Notes: generated from the letters alone by a model not told the origin. Counted from the first letter of the stretch, positions 39,640-49,192 are shown. The stretch is 64,000 bases of DNA from Planotetraspora kaengkrachanensis (GCF_016862895.1 NZ_BONV01000004.1:62001-126000), one strand, 5' to 3'. Numbers and translations: made by a program.

Positions 39640-41790
39640 CTGCGCCTACTGCTCGTCAACACCGTCCGAGCGCTGCGGCCCGCGGATACCCGGCTCGCGC
39701 TCGGATTCGGGTTGACCGGGGCCGTCTCCCTGGTGATCCCCCTGGTCGTCGGCGTCGTCACCGGGCATCCGATCGGCGGGGCCACCGTCGGTCTGGGCGC
39801 TTGGCTGGTGGCGAGCAGGGCCATTCTCGACCCGGCCCGGGTGAGCAGGACGTTCATGCTCGGCGTGGTGGCGTCGCTCGGGGCGGGCACCGTCCTCGGA
39901 ATCGTCATCTCGGGCGAGGGCTGGCTGATCGTGCCGACCGCCTCGGCGCTCGCCGGCCTCGGCGTGCTGGTGCGGCGCATCGGCATCACGGCCGCGCTCA
40001 CCCTGCTGCTCACGGCGGCCAACCCGCTGCCTCTCGACCCTCTCCCGCACACGGGCCTTCAGGTGCTCGGCGGTCTGCTGTCCGCGATGCTGCTCACCCT
40101 TCCCTGGCCGTGGCGGCGGGCGCGGCCGCTGTCGGTGTCGTTGTCCCAGACCGCCGAGGCGCTGGCCGACCTGATGGAGGCCGCGGCGGATCCGGGGCTC
40201 GATCCCCGTGATTGGGACGATCGCCGTCGCAAGGCCGGCGACTCGCTCGCCGAGGCCCGGGTCATCTATGCCCGGCATCGGTGGCAACGCCGGTCACAGC
40301 CGGCCGAGAAGGTGACCACGGCGCTTCGGCGGGTGTTCTACGAGACGGTGGCCGCACACGCCATGTTCGTCTCGGTGCATGACCGGGCCCCAGCGGCGGT
40401 GGAGACGGTCGGGGCGGCGGATCTGACGCGTTCCCTCGCCCGGAGCCTGCGCTCCTTCATCGGGGAGGGGCTCGCCGTCGAGGACCCGCTTCCGGGCTAT
40501 GAGGCCCGGGTGAACGAGCTGCGCGCGGATCGCCCGCACGGGGAGCGGGAGCTGCTGGTCCTGGTCCTGCTGCGGCAGATCGGGCACTGCGCCGACCGCG
40601 TCAGGAAGTCCCTTACGGCCGCGGAGGAGGCCGCCAGGGAGCTCCATGCCACCCGCAACGTGCTTCCCGCCCTCACGGCACGGCCCAAACCGCCTCCGGA
40701 GATCCGCCTGTCGCTCGACTTCGACGACCCCCGGGTCAGGCACGCCTTGCGCGCCCTGCTCGGCACGGCGTTCGCCTCCGCGATCATCGTGCTGTTCAAG
40801 CCGCCCCACCCGCACTGGCTGGTCATCGCCGTCCTCGTGACCCTCCAGCCGACGTACGGCGAGACGCGTGCCCGGGTGTGGGCGCGCATCGGGGGCAGCA
40901 CGGCGGGCGGGCTCGTCACGGTGGGGATCCTCCACTTCCATCCGAGCCTCTGGTGGCTGTCCGCGCTGATCGGAGCGTGCGCGGCGCTCGCCTTCGGGAT
41001 GGCGTCGGTCCACCAGGCCTACTGGTCGACGTTCATGACCATGTGCGTGTTGCTGCTCATCGACTTCCAGTTGCGGGGGGGCACCGCGGTCGTGGAGTCG
41101 CGCATCGTGCTGACCATCCTCGGCGGGCTGATCGCCGTCGGCTGTACGCGCCTGTTGTGGCCGCGGGGGGAGACCGTACGGCTGGCCCACCGGGTCGTCA
41201 GGATGCTCAGGGGGCATGCCGCGGCCGCCCGTACGCTTGCTGCGGTGAGCCGGGGCAAGTCGTCCTCGGAGAAGGCCGAGACCAGGATCAGGCAGGCCGA
41301 GCTGGACGCGGACGCGGTGGCCCGGTCCCTGGACTACATCGCGCACGAGCCCGGCGGGACGGCGCCGCACGCCGTCGAGGAGGCCGTCGACGTCGCCCAG
41401 CGGGTCAGGGACGACCTGATGTCCGTCACCTCGGTGCTGCGAGACGAGCCGGGGGATCCAGGCCACGTTCCCGATGTGCTCGAGACGGTGGCGGTGCGGC
41501 TTGATGCGGCGGCGCAGGCCGTCCAGACCGGCGAGCCGTTCGAGTTCACGGGCGACGTGGACTGTGAGCTGGCGGTGATGGCCGCTTCGGTGGGGCGGCT
41601 CGCGGAGCGGCGCCTCACGGAGCTGGACGCCGACCCGAGTGACACGCGTACCGAAGTGCGGCGAGCCCTCGTCCGGACGGCCGCGGCCGACCAGGCCCTG
41701 CGGTCGCTGGGGGCGGACACCGTCCGCCTGTGCGACGCCGCCACGTCCGCGTTCGCCCGTGTGACACCAGAGGCGGCCGTGGCCGCCTGA
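39640..41790 (+). CDS. FUSC-family exporter-like membrane protein (CTG start)
   Basis: 716 aa if initiated at CTG 39640. AGGAGG lies five bases before this CTG, no ATG, GTG or TTG exists between it and the upstream in-frame stop (39619), and the next alternative, TTG 39712, has no ribosome-binding site and lies in the first TM region. Two sets of TM helices (~20-150 and ~360-500) each precede a cytoplasmic helical domain, the FUSC/YccC plan. 'FKPPHPHWLVIAVLVTLQPTYGETRARVWARIGGSTAGGL' is the conserved FUSC block. Relatives export aromatic acids. The substrate here is unknown. Confidence 0.87.
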   Translation: MRLLLVNTVRALRPADTRLALGFGLTGAVSLVIPLVVGVVTGHPIGGATVGLGAWLVASRAILDPARVSRTFMLGVVASLGAGTVLGIVISGEGWLIVPTASALAGLGVLVRRIGITAALTLLLTAANPLPLDPLPHTGLQVLGGLLSAMLLTLPWPWRRARPLSVSLSQTAEALADLMEAAADPGLDPRDWDDRRRKAGDSLAEARVIYARHRWQRRSQPAEKVTTALRRVFYETVAAHAMFVSVHDRAPAAVETVGAADLTRSLARSLRSFIGEGLAVEDPLPGYEARVNELRADRPHGERELLVLVLLRQIGHCADRVRKSLTAAEEAARELHATRNVLPALTARPKPPPEIRLSLDFDDPRVRHALRALLGTAFASAIIVLFKPPHPHWLVIAVLVTLQPTYGETRARVWARIGGSTAGGLVTVGILHFHPSLWWLSALIGACAALAFGMASVHQAYWSTFMTMCVLLLIDFQLRGGTAVVESRIVLTILGGLIAVGCTRLLWPRGETVRLAHRVVRMLRGHAAAARTLAAVSRGKSSSEKAETRIRQAELDADAVARSLDYIAHEPGGTAPHAVEEAVDVAQRVRDDLMSVTSVLRDEPGDPGHVPDVLETVAVRLDAAAQAVQTGEPFEFTGDVDCELAVMAASVGRLAERRLTELDADPSDTRTEVRRALVRTAAADQALRSLGADTVRLCDAATSAFARVTPEAAVAA

Positions 41791-41830
41791 GAACCCGTCA
41801 CGGGCGTGGCGCGCCGCTCAGTCCCGGTGC

Positions 41831-43054
41831 TCAGTCCCAGCGGGAGGCCACGCCGTCCTCGGCGTCGGCGGCCTCCACCTCGTCACGGGAGATCCCGAGA
41901 AGGTACAGGATCGAGTCGAGATAGGGCACGTTGAGCGCGGTGTCGGCCGCCTGCCGTACGACCGGCTTGGCGTTGAAGGCGATGCCGAGGCCTGCGGCGG
42001 CGAGCATGTCGAGATCGTTGGCGCCGTCGCCGATCGCCACGGTCTGGCTGAGGGGGACGCCCGCCTGCGCGGCGAAGCGCTCCAGCGCTCGCGCCTTGCC
42101 GGGCCGGTCGACGATCTCGCCGATCACCCGGCCGGTGAGCCTGCCGTCCACGACCTCGAGCGTGTTCGCTGCCGAGTAGTCGATGCCCAGGTCGGCGACC
42201 AGGGCGTCGGTGATCTGGGTGAAGCCGCCGCTGACGATGGCGAAGCGGTAGTCGAGGCGCTTGAGCGTCCGGACCAGCGTGCGCGCGCCCGGCGTGAGGA
42301 CCACTTCCTTGACGACCTTCTCGAAGATCTGCTCGGACAGCCCTTCGAGCAGGGCCACGCGCCGGACCAGCGACTCGGCGAAGTCGAGCTCTCCCCGCAT
42401 GGCCTCCTCGGTGACCCGGGCGACCTCGTCCAGGCACCCGGCGTGCCGGGCGAGCAGTTCGATGACCTCGCCCTGGATCAGGGTGGAGTCGACGTCCATG
42501 ACGATGAGCCTTTTGGCGCGGCGGTTGAGGCCGCTGCGCTGGACGGCCACGTCGACCTTCTGCAGCGCCGCCTCGGCGGACAGCTCCGCGCGCAGGGCCT
42601 GCGGATCGGCGCCGGAGACGGCCATCTCGATGCAGGTGACCGGGTAGCTCGACAGGCGCTCGATCCGGTCGATGTTGGCGCCGCTCGCCGCCACCCGCCC
42701 GGCTATTCCGGCCATGGCGGCGGGCAGCAGGGGCGCGCCGAGCACGGTGACGTGCAGCCGGCCACGCCGCCGCTTCTCCTGCGAGGCCGTGCCGGTCGCG
42801 ATCTCCAGGTCCATGTCGAGGTCGGCGGCGACCTGCTCGACGGCGGTCCACAGCCCGCCGATGGTGCCGCCGGTGCCCGTGCTCGGTCCCCCGGCGTAGG
42901 CGACCAGGACGCCGAGCGTCAGACGTCCGCGGATGACGACCTGTTCCACGTCGGCGACCGTCACGGGAAACCCGGCCAGCACGGTGAACAGCCGAGAGGT
43001 GACGCCGGGGCGATCCGGACCGGTCAGCGTGATCAGGAGCGTGCGCTGGTTCAC
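41831..43054 (-). CDS. serB: Phosphoserine phosphatase SerB (ACT + HAD)
   Basis: 407 aa. Two N-terminal ACT-like domains (~1-90 and ~95-175) are followed by the HAD phosphatase with MDVDSTLIQGEVIELLA (DxDxT), 'FAIVSGGFTQITDALVADLGID' (Ser motif), the catalytic Lys in 'GKARALERFAAQAGV' and AIGDGANDLDMLAAAG. It completes L-serine synthesis from phosphoserine. GTG start without ribosome-binding site; a TAACCT box eight bases upstream suggests a leaderless mRNA. The ACT domains imply amino-acid feedback. Confidence 0.95.
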   Translation of the reverse strand: MNQRTLLITLTGPDRPGVTSRLFTVLAGFPVTVADVEQVVIRGRLTLGVLVAYAGGPSTGTGGTIGGLWTAVEQVAADLDMDLEIATGTASQEKRRRGRLHVTVLGAPLLPAAMAGIAGRVAASGANIDRIERLSSYPVTCIEMAVSGADPQALRAELSAEAALQKVDVAVQRSGLNRRAKRLIVMDVDSTLIQGEVIELLARHAGCLDEVARVTEEAMRGELDFAESLVRRVALLEGLSEQIFEKVVKEVVLTPGARTLVRTLKRLDYRFAIVSGGFTQITDALVADLGIDYSAANTLEVVDGRLTGRVIGEIVDRPGKARALERFAAQAGVPLSQTVAIGDGANDLDMLAAAGLGIAFNAKPVVRQAADTALNVPYLDSILYLLGISRDEVEAADAEDGVASRWD

Positions 43055-43062
43055 GTTGTTTG

Positions 43063-43068
43063 AGGTTA
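43063..43068 (-). promoter_or_regulatory. -10 box of leaderless serB
   Basis: On the minus strand TAACCT is followed by eight bases and then the GTG start at 43054. No Shine-Dalgarno is present. Confidence 0.6.
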
Positions 43069-43194
43069 CTGGGCGATGCCTCCCGGCTGTGCACGAGGTT
43101 CACCATGCGGACGCCTCACTGCCGCACGTGTGAGAGATCACAGTCATTTCGGCATGACGTCATGGTCACGGAGACCTTGAGGAAGGACGCGCCC

Positions 43195-43911
43195 ATGACG
43201 ATCTCCATTGATACCGGTCGTTACACTGTCGGGCTCGCGGAGAGCGCCGCCGATGTCAGAGCCGCCCAACGACTTCGGTATGAGGTGTTCGCCCAGGAGA
43301 TGGGCGCCGTCCTCGATTCCCCGGTGAGCGGGCTCGACGTCGACGGATTCGACGCGTACTGCGACCACCTGCTGGTACGCGAGGGTGACGCCGTCGTGGG
43401 AACCTACCGTCTCCTGCCGCCGGGCCGGTCGGACCGGCTGTACTCGGACGCCGAGTTCGATCTGGCCAATCTGGCGGGCATCCGGGGCAACCTCGTCGAG
43501 GTGGGCCGCACCTGCGTGCACCCGGACCACCGCGCCGGCGCGGTCGTCGGCCTCATGTGGGCCGGGATCGCCCGCTACATGATGGAGGGCGGGTACGGCT
43601 ACCTGACCGGTTGCTGCTCGGTCCCCCTCGACGACGGGGGAGCCGTGGCCGGAGGGGTGCTCGACCAGGTGCCGCTCGGCCCGGAGGAGTACCGCGTCAC
43701 CCCTCGCAACCCGTGGAAGAAGACCGGCGCGCCGCTGCCCGACCGGTTCGTGCTGCCGGCCCTGCTGCGCGGCTACCTGCGGCTCGGATCCTGGGTCTGC
43801 GGGGCCCCCGCACACGACCCGGACTTCCGCAGCGCGGACTTCCTCGTCCTGCTGTCGATGGCCGACGTCGACATGCGCTACCTGCGGCACTTCCTGGGAG
43901 ACATGCTGTGA
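43195..43911 (+). CDS. OlsB-like GNAT N-acyltransferase
   Basis: 238 aa from ATG 43195 (GGAAGG eight bases upstream). It belongs to the hemolysin-like/GNAT group: 'RLRYEVFAQEMGAVL', 'DAYCDHLLVREGDAVVGTYRLLP', 'LVEVGRTCVHPDHRAGAVVGLMWAGIARYMMEGGYGYLTGCCSVPL'. This is the pattern of ornithine-ACP N-acyltransferases (OlsB), which make lyso-ornithine lipid. The gene overlaps a PlsC-type acyltransferase by 4 nt, the OlsB-OlsA arrangement. Ornithine-lipid synthesis is therefore a good guess, but the amino acid acceptor is not shown by sequence. Confidence 0.85.
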   Translation: MTISIDTGRYTVGLAESAADVRAAQRLRYEVFAQEMGAVLDSPVSGLDVDGFDAYCDHLLVREGDAVVGTYRLLPPGRSDRLYSDAEFDLANLAGIRGNLVEVGRTCVHPDHRAGAVVGLMWAGIARYMMEGGYGYLTGCCSVPLDDGGAVAGGVLDQVPLGPEEYRVTPRNPWKKTGAPLPDRFVLPALLRGYLRLGSWVCGAPAHDPDFRSADFLVLLSMADVDMRYLRHFLGDML

Positions 43912-44810
43912 GCACCATCGTCCATCTGCCGGTGACCACCTCGCCGTGGTTCCCGGTCTCCCCCTGCATGCCGAGCGAGTGCATGGACCAGCCCAGCGCG
44001 GTGGCGGGGCCGCTGCGGCGGGCCGCACGGGTGCTGGGCGCCCTCGTCATCGTCGTCTCCGGCATCCCGCTGGCCTTCGTCGCCCGCATGTGCAGTACGG
44101 CCACGCGCAAGCGGTTCACCATGATGTGGTCGCGGATGCTGATCAGGGCGCTGGGCATCAAGATCGAGGCCCTGCGGGGGTTCGCGTTCGTCGGGGGCTC
44201 CCTGGAGGCCCGCGCCGTGCCCGAGGGGGAGGGCGGGACGCTGCTCGTCGGCAACCACATTTCCTGGCTCGACCCGATCGTGATCGCCGCCATCACCCCC
44301 TGCAGGCTGCTGGCGAAGAGCGAGATCGCCGGATGGCCGGTGATCGGGGCCCTGGCCACGGGCGGCGGTGCGCTGTTCATCGACAGGAACCGCCTGTCCG
44401 CCCTTCCTCAGGCGATCGACGCCGTCGCCGTCGCCCTGCGTGAGGGCGACACGGTGGTCGCCTTCCCCGAGGGCACCACGTGGTGCGGGCGCGAGATGGG
44501 CACGTTCAGGCCCGCCGTGTTCCAGGCGGCAATCGACGCGGGCGTGCCCGTCCGCCCGATGGCGCTGCGGTTCCGGCAGGGCGAGGAGCTGTCGACGGGG
44601 CCGTCGTACGTGGGCGACGACTCGCTGATCGCGTCCATCATGCGGGTCGTCGCCATCAAGGGCCTGGTCGTGGAGGTCACGTTCTTCCCCGGCGTCCAGG
44701 TGCCCCGCGGCGGCGATCCGCGCCGCGCGAGGCGGACTCTCGCGAGGATCGCCGAGGCCCAGGTCCGCGCCGGGGTCGTGGAGACGCATCCGCAGGCGGT
44801 GGCCGCGTAG
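43908..44810 (+). CDS. PlsC-type 1-acylglycerol-3-phosphate (or OlsA-like) acyltransferase
   Basis: 300 aa from the GTG overlapping the previous stop. A TM helix (~38-60) precedes the acyltransferase motifs NHISWLD (HX4D), 'GGGALFIDRN', FPEGTT and 'VPVRPMALRF'. It transfers an acyl chain to a lysolipid. Given its partner, the acceptor may be lyso-ornithine lipid (OlsA role), although phosphatidate synthesis is possible. The first ~35 residues (with CMPSECMDQ) are unusual and may be cytoplasmic. Confidence 0.87.
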   Translation: MSTIVHLPVTTSPWFPVSPCMPSECMDQPSAVAGPLRRAARVLGALVIVVSGIPLAFVARMCSTATRKRFTMMWSRMLIRALGIKIEALRGFAFVGGSLEARAVPEGEGGTLLVGNHISWLDPIVIAAITPCRLLAKSEIAGWPVIGALATGGGALFIDRNRLSALPQAIDAVAVALREGDTVVAFPEGTTWCGREMGTFRPAVFQAAIDAGVPVRPMALRFRQGEELSTGPSYVGDDSLIASIMRVVAIKGLVVEVTFFPGVQVPRGGDPRRARRTLARIAEAQVRAGVVETHPQAVAA

Positions 44811-44823
44811 CTCCGCCGGGGGA

Positions 44824-45831
44824 TCAGACGATCAGGTGCGCGTCGCCGAACTCGTGCCACAGGTAGCCCTCGTCCAGAGCGGCCCTGTAGGAGCGGGACA
44901 GCAGCGGTTCGCCCGCGATCGCCGACAACATCATCAGGTGGCTCGACCGGGGCTCGTGCAGCCCGGTGATCAGGCCGTCGACCGCCCGGACGCCTCCGGC
45001 CGGCGTGACGACGTGTGACGTCCATCCCTCGGCCGCCTGGACCGGGCCGTCCAGTGCGGCCGACTCCAGTGCGCGTACGACGGTGGTCCCGACGGCGATG
45101 ACCCGACCACCGGTCTCCCTCGTCAGGCGCACCAGGTCGGCCGTCCGCCGGGAGACGGAGAACCACTCCGCGTAGGGCGGTTCGTCCTTCTCGGGGGAGG
45201 CCACGCCCGTGTGGAGGGTGATCGGGGCGACGGCGACGCCCCGGGAGACGAGGCCCGCCACGAGTTCGGCCGTGAACGGGCGGCCGGCGCTCGGCATCTC
45301 CGCGCTGCCCGGTTCCACGGCGAACACCGTCTGGTAGTCGGAGATCGGCCAGTCCCGCCTGACATAGGAGTAGCGGATGGGCACCCCGTGCTCCCGCAGG
45401 TACGCGGGGACGTCTCGGTCGAGACGGGCCCGCCACAGCCGGGGCGTCTGCTGTGCGATCAGTCGCAGGGTCGCGCCGCCGGGAAGGGGCAGCCACTCTC
45501 CCGGAGCGCCGCCGAGGTAGGGCGCGGTGGAGGTGGACGTAAGGCGCCGGAGTTCGACCAGCCAGTCGCCGGACGGCGTGGTACCCGAGAAGTGGACAGC
45601 GAGCCGGTCGAGCCGGACGGCCGCGGCCAGGGTCGCGGAGTTGTTGACGACGAGCAGGTCGCCGGGGCCGAGGATTTCCGGCAGATCCGCGAAGGTGTGA
45701 TGGGTGATCTCCCCGGTGTCGCGGCGGGAGACGAGCAGGCGCACTCCGTCTCTGCGGAGGCCGCGTGCCTCCGGGGGTTCGTGAGCCTCGCGGACGGGCG
45801 GAAGGGCGAAGTCGACGCTCCCGGTGTTCAT
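44824..45831 (-). CDS. queA: QueA-like S-adenosylmethionine:tRNA ribosyltransferase-isomerase
   Basis: 335 aa from ATG 45831 (AGGAG seven bases upstream, overlapping the SDR stop). QueA features are 'RLLVSRRDTGEITHHTFADLPEILGPGDLLVVNNSATL', 'ITLHTGVASPEKDEPPYAEWFSVS' and 'VIAVGTTVVRALESAA'. QueA adds the epoxycyclopentandiol ring of epoxyqueuosine to tRNA. No tgt or queG is near, and many actinobacteria carry a QueA-like gene without the full pathway, so the true substrate is uncertain. It is slightly shorter than E. coli QueA. Confidence 0.88.
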   Translation of the reverse strand: MNTGSVDFALPPVREAHEPPEARGLRRDGVRLLVSRRDTGEITHHTFADLPEILGPGDLLVVNNSATLAAAVRLDRLAVHFSGTTPSGDWLVELRRLTSTSTAPYLGGAPGEWLPLPGGATLRLIAQQTPRLWRARLDRDVPAYLREHGVPIRYSYVRRDWPISDYQTVFAVEPGSAEMPSAGRPFTAELVAGLVSRGVAVAPITLHTGVASPEKDEPPYAEWFSVSRRTADLVRLTRETGGRVIAVGTTVVRALESAALDGPVQAAEGWTSHVVTPAGGVRAVDGLITGLHEPRSSHLMMLSAIAGEPLLSRSYRAALDEGYLWHEFGDAHLIV

Positions 45832-46514
45832 TCGCGTGCTCCTGTCGTGACGGCGGCGAGCGCCTCCTTGGTGAGGCGCCCGCTCTCCGGGCGGATCGTG
45901 ACCAGCCGGGCCAGTTCGGCCGCGACGGAGGCCGGGGACGCGGCCGAGGCGGCCTCCTCGGGGCCGACCGCGTCGGCGAGCATGCGGGTGCTCATCTCGC
46001 CCGGATCGACCCACCAGACCGCGAGATCCCGCTCCTCGGCGGCGAGAACGTGGGACATCTGGTCGAGGGCGGCCTTCGTGGTGCCGTAGCCGCCCCAGCC
46101 CTCGTAGGCCTCGACGGCGGCGTCCGAGGTGATGCCGAGCACCGCGCCCTTCCTTCTGCGCAGGGTGGGCAGCGTCGCCTGGACGAGCGCGAGAGGCGCG
46201 ATCACGTTGGTCTCGAAGAGCCGGCGCAGCGCGTCGAGCGGGAGGCAGGACAGGGGAGGCAGGGGGACGGGCCCGAGGTCGCCGGCGTTGTTGACCAGCA
46301 GGTCCAGCTCCGGTGCGGCGGCCGCCAGCCTGGCGACGTGCGCGGGATCGGTGACGTCGCCGGCGATGGCCGTGGCGTCGAGGTCGAAGGCCGCGGAGAA
46401 CAGGTCCTCCTCGCCTCGTGCGGTGAGGACCAGGGACCAGCCGTCGTCCGCGAGGGCCTTGGCGAGGGCCAGTCCCAGTCCTCGGGAGGCCCCGGTGATG
46501 AGTGCTGTCTTCAT
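45828..46514 (-). CDS. SDR-family oxidoreductase
   Basis: 228 aa. A Rossmann fold with TGASRGLG (7-14), LLVNNAG and the catalytic YGTTKAALD (YxxxK), with Ser in GITSDAA. It is a classical short-chain dehydrogenase using NAD(P)H. It precedes queA and overlaps it by 4 nt, so the two are translationally coupled. The substrate is unknown; the pairing with a QueA-like protein is worth noting. Confidence 0.88.
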   Translation of the reverse strand: MKTALITGASRGLGLALAKALADDGWSLVLTARGEEDLFSAAFDLDATAIAGDVTDPAHVARLAAAAPELDLLVNNAGDLGPVPLPPLSCLPLDALRRLFETNVIAPLALVQATLPTLRRRKGAVLGITSDAAVEAYEGWGGYGTTKAALDQMSHVLAAEERDLAVWWVDPGEMSTRMLADAVGPEEAASAASPASVAAELARLVTIRPESGRLTKEALAAVTTGARE

Positions 46515-46624
46515 GGCCTCACGCTAAAAAGGCGACGCGGCCCGCACATCGGGCCGTGGACCGGGCCCCGGGTCGGCAGATGGGCCTAGGGCCGATGGCC
46601 GAGGCCTCCCGCGTGCCGACCGCT

Positions 46625-46630
46625 TAGGGT
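46625..46630 (+). promoter_or_regulatory. -10 box of leaderless sensor kinase gene
   Basis: TAGGGT ends six bases before GTG 46637, with no ribosome-binding site. Confidence 0.55.
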
Positions 46631-46636
46631 GGTCGC

Positions 46637-47782
46637 GTGCCGGAGGAAACCAGCGAGATCGCCGCGCCCGGCCGGGACGCCGTGCTGCACGCCGTCAGCT
46701 CGGCCGTACTGGCCGTCACCCGGCACCTGTCCGTCCGTGAGGTGCTCCAGGTCATCGTGCGGTCGGCGGCGAGGCTTCTCGACGCCCGCTACGCGGCGCT
46801 GGGCGTGCCGGACGACCAGGGCGCGTTCGCCGAGTTCGTCGCCGAGGGGATCACGGACGAGCAGTGGGACGCGATCGGCCCGACGCCGCGGCAACACGGC
46901 ATGCTCGGGGCGATGCTCCGCGAAGGCGCGCCCGTGCGGCTCGCCGACATCCGCAGGGACTCCAGGTTCGAGTACTGGCCCCGGGCCCATCCCGTGCTCA
47001 AGGACTTCCTCGGCGTGCCGATCCTGGACGGCGAGCAGGTGCTGGGGATCATCTTCCTGTCCAACAAGAAGGTGCCGGGAGGGTTCACCCAGGCCGACGA
47101 GGAACTGCTCACGATGTTCGCCGCCCACGCGGCCATCGCGCTCATCAACGCCCGCCTGTACGAACGCGGCAGGGAGCTGACGGTCGTCGAGGAGCGGACG
47201 CGGGTGGCCCGCGATCTCCATGACTCCGTCAGCCAGAAGCTGTTCTCGCTCCGGCTCACGGCGAGGGCGGCCGTTTCGCTGATGCGGTCCGATCCTGAGC
47301 GCGCGGCGCGGGAGATCGAGCAGGTGGAGCGGATGGCCGGGGAGGCGATCGCCGAGTTGCGCGCGGTGATCGTCGAGCTCCGCCCGGCCGAGCTCGACAG
47401 GCACGGGCTCGTCGAGACCCTCCGTAAGCACGCCGACCTGCTCGACCGCCTGCATCCCGTCTCGGTCTCCTTCACGTTCGAGGGCGCCGAGCCCGGCGAA
47501 CTGCCGCCGCTGACCGAGATCGCCGTCTTCAGGGTCGCGCAGGAGGCCCTGCACAACTCGCTGCGGCACGCCGCCGCCGCGAGCGTCGCCGTACGGCTCT
47601 CGCACGAACCGCCGAGGCTGGTGCTCGAGGTGAGCGACGACGGGAAGGGGTTCGACGACGCCGGCGGGCGCGGGCTGGGCCTCGCCTCGATGAACGAGCG
47701 CGCCGAGGCCGCCGGCGGGTCGCTCACCGTGGTCTCGCGGCCCGGCCACGGCACGATGATCCGCTTGGAGGTGCCCGCGTGA
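46637..47782 (+). CDS. GAF-domain sensor histidine kinase (NarL/DesK type)
   Basis: 381 aa with no TM segment, so a cytoplasmic sensor. A GAF domain (~30-170; '[22 protein letters not shown]...[21 protein letters not shown]') is followed by a HisKA_3 dimerisation helix with His195 in [17 protein letters not shown] and HATPase_c (~280-380, [18 protein letters not shown]). It resembles the DevS/DosS kinase module, but no haem ligand can be proved from sequence. It overlaps the response regulator gene by 4 nt and the two form a two-component system. Confidence 0.92.
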   Translation: MPEETSEIAAPGRDAVLHAVSSAVLAVTRHLSVREVLQVIVRSAARLLDARYAALGVPDDQGAFAEFVAEGITDEQWDAIGPTPRQHGMLGAMLREGAPVRLADIRRDSRFEYWPRAHPVLKDFLGVPILDGEQVLGIIFLSNKKVPGGFTQADEELLTMFAAHAAIALINARLYERGRELTVVEERTRVARDLHDSVSQKLFSLRLTARAAVSLMRSDPERAAREIEQVERMAGEAIAELRAVIVELRPAELDRHGLVETLRKHADLLDRLHPVSVSFTFEGAEPGELPPLTEIAVFRVAQEALHNSLRHAAAASVAVRLSHEPPRLVLEVSDDGKGFDDAGGRGLGLASMNERAEAAGGSLTVVSRPGHGTMIRLEVPA

Positions 47783-48396
47783 TCCGGGTGCTGATCGCCG
47801 ACGACCACCCCGTCGTACGGCAGGGCCTGCGCACGTTCCTCGACGTGCAGGACGACCTCACCGTGATCGGGGAGGCCGCCGACGGCGAGGAGGCGGTGGC
47901 GATGGCCGAGTCGCTCTCGCCCGACGTGCTGCTGCTCGACCTCAGGATGCCCGTCCTCGACGGGCTCGGGGCGCTCGGGCGGCTGGAGGGCCGCGGCGTC
48001 CGGGTGATCGTCCTGACCTCGGTGAGCGACCCGGTCGACGTGGCCCCCGCGATGCGGGCCGGTGCGTCGGGCTTCCTCTACAAGGACGTCGACCCGGCCG
48101 CGCTGGTTCAGGCCATCAGGGCCGTCCACGGCGGCCAGGTCCTGCTCGCGCCGGAGGCCGCGGTGGCCATGCTGACCGGCCAGGCGTCGGCGACGGACGC
48201 CGTGGCCGTCCTGACGGAGCGGGAGCTCGAGGTGCTCAGGTTGATCGCCGCGGGCTGTTCCAACCGGGAGATCGCCCGCCACCTCGTCGTGGCCGAGAAG
48301 ACCGTGAAGACCCACGTGTCCAACGTCCTGATGAAGCTCGGTGTGCAGGACAGGACCCAGGCGGCCCTCTACGCCGTCAGGCACGGCCTCGCGTGA
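47779..48396 (+). CDS. LuxR/NarL-family response regulator
   Basis: 205 aa. A receiver domain with phospho-acceptor Asp54 ([14 protein letters not shown]), conserved Thr (VLTSVSD) and Lys (FLYKDV) precedes a LuxR-type HTH (~143-200; [43 protein letters not shown]). It is cognate to the upstream GAF kinase through a GTGA overlap. Targets are unknown. It ends one base before the convergent gene's stop. Confidence 0.93.
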   Translation: MIRVLIADDHPVVRQGLRTFLDVQDDLTVIGEAADGEEAVAMAESLSPDVLLLDLRMPVLDGLGALGRLEGRGVRVIVLTSVSDPVDVAPAMRAGASGFLYKDVDPAALVQAIRAVHGGQVLLAPEAAVAMLTGQASATDAVAVLTERELEVLRLIAAGCSNREIARHLVVAEKTVKTHVSNVLMKLGVQDRTQAALYAVRHGLA

Positions 48397-48397
48397 C

Positions 48398-49138
48398 CTA
48401 GGTCTGCGGCTGGCCCGACTCGACGATGGCGTGATGGGCGGCCACCCGGGCCCGCCGTACGGCCCTGTCGAGCTCGCGGAAGGCCTCACCGCGCGTCGCG
48501 AGCTGCCCGGACGTGAGGCCGCGCTCGTCGGCCAGGCGCAGGGCGAGAGCGAGCCGGGCGGCGAGGGCGCCGACCCGGTGCGCCCGGCCCGGATAACCGG
48601 GGGCGAGGGCGTCGTCGACCGTGTCGAGCGCCGGGAAGCCCTGTGCCGGCCCGTCGACGCCGAGCAGCGCCTCGGTGGCCGACCGCATGGCCGCCGACAG
48701 CGCCTGCTCGGCCTCGGCGAGCGAAGGAAGGCTCGGCTCCACGGCCGAGGCCGCGCACGCGGTCCAGCGGACGCCCGAGTAGGACGATCCTCTTCTGTCG
48801 TCGGCGGGCACGAGGCCGAGGCAGCGCCCCGCGAGGACGGCGACCACGGCCTGGCCGGCGTCGATGGCGGAGCCGTTGAAGGCGGGGGGTCCGGTCAGTC
48901 CGAGGGGGTCTCCGGGGATCGGGAGGGCCAGGCGGAACGAGACGAGCCCTTCGACCCGCTGGTCCACGAGGAACGAGCGGAGCGTCGTCTCGCTCGAGTC
49001 GACTGCCACCACTTGGGGGCCCGCCGCCCGCTCGACGCGGTCGACGGCCTCGTCCAGACCGACGTGGCCGGCCAGCCAGGCGTTGCCCCACGAAACGAGG
49101 ATGGCGGAGATCGGTGAATCGATGCGCACCCGATCCAC
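48398..49138 (-). CDS. Conserved actinobacterial protein of unknown function
   Basis: 246 aa, GTG start (alternative GTG at 49129). No named domain is recognised. The N-terminal half alternates beta and helix ('SAILVSWGNAWLAGHVGLDEAVDRVERAAGPQVVAVD'). The C-terminal half is helical and rich in Ala/Arg/Leu ('AARLALALRLADERGLTSGQLATRGEAFRELDRAVRRARVAAHHAI'). There is no signal peptide or TM segment. It is convergent with the response regulator and divergent from the ABC ATPase, so it is a single-gene unit. Confidence 0.65.
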   Translation of the reverse strand: MDRVRIDSPISAILVSWGNAWLAGHVGLDEAVDRVERAAGPQVVAVDSSETTLRSFLVDQRVEGLVSFRLALPIPGDPLGLTGPPAFNGSAIDAGQAVVAVLAGRCLGLVPADDRRGSSYSGVRWTACAASAVEPSLPSLAEAEQALSAAMRSATEALLGVDGPAQGFPALDTVDDALAPGYPGRAHRVGALAARLALALRLADERGLTSGQLATRGEAFRELDRAVRRARVAAHHAIVESGQPQT

Positions 49139-49192
49139 GATAAGTGTTGCGGCCTGTCATAGTTGGTGGAGCATTCACGGGAGGGGGTCCAC

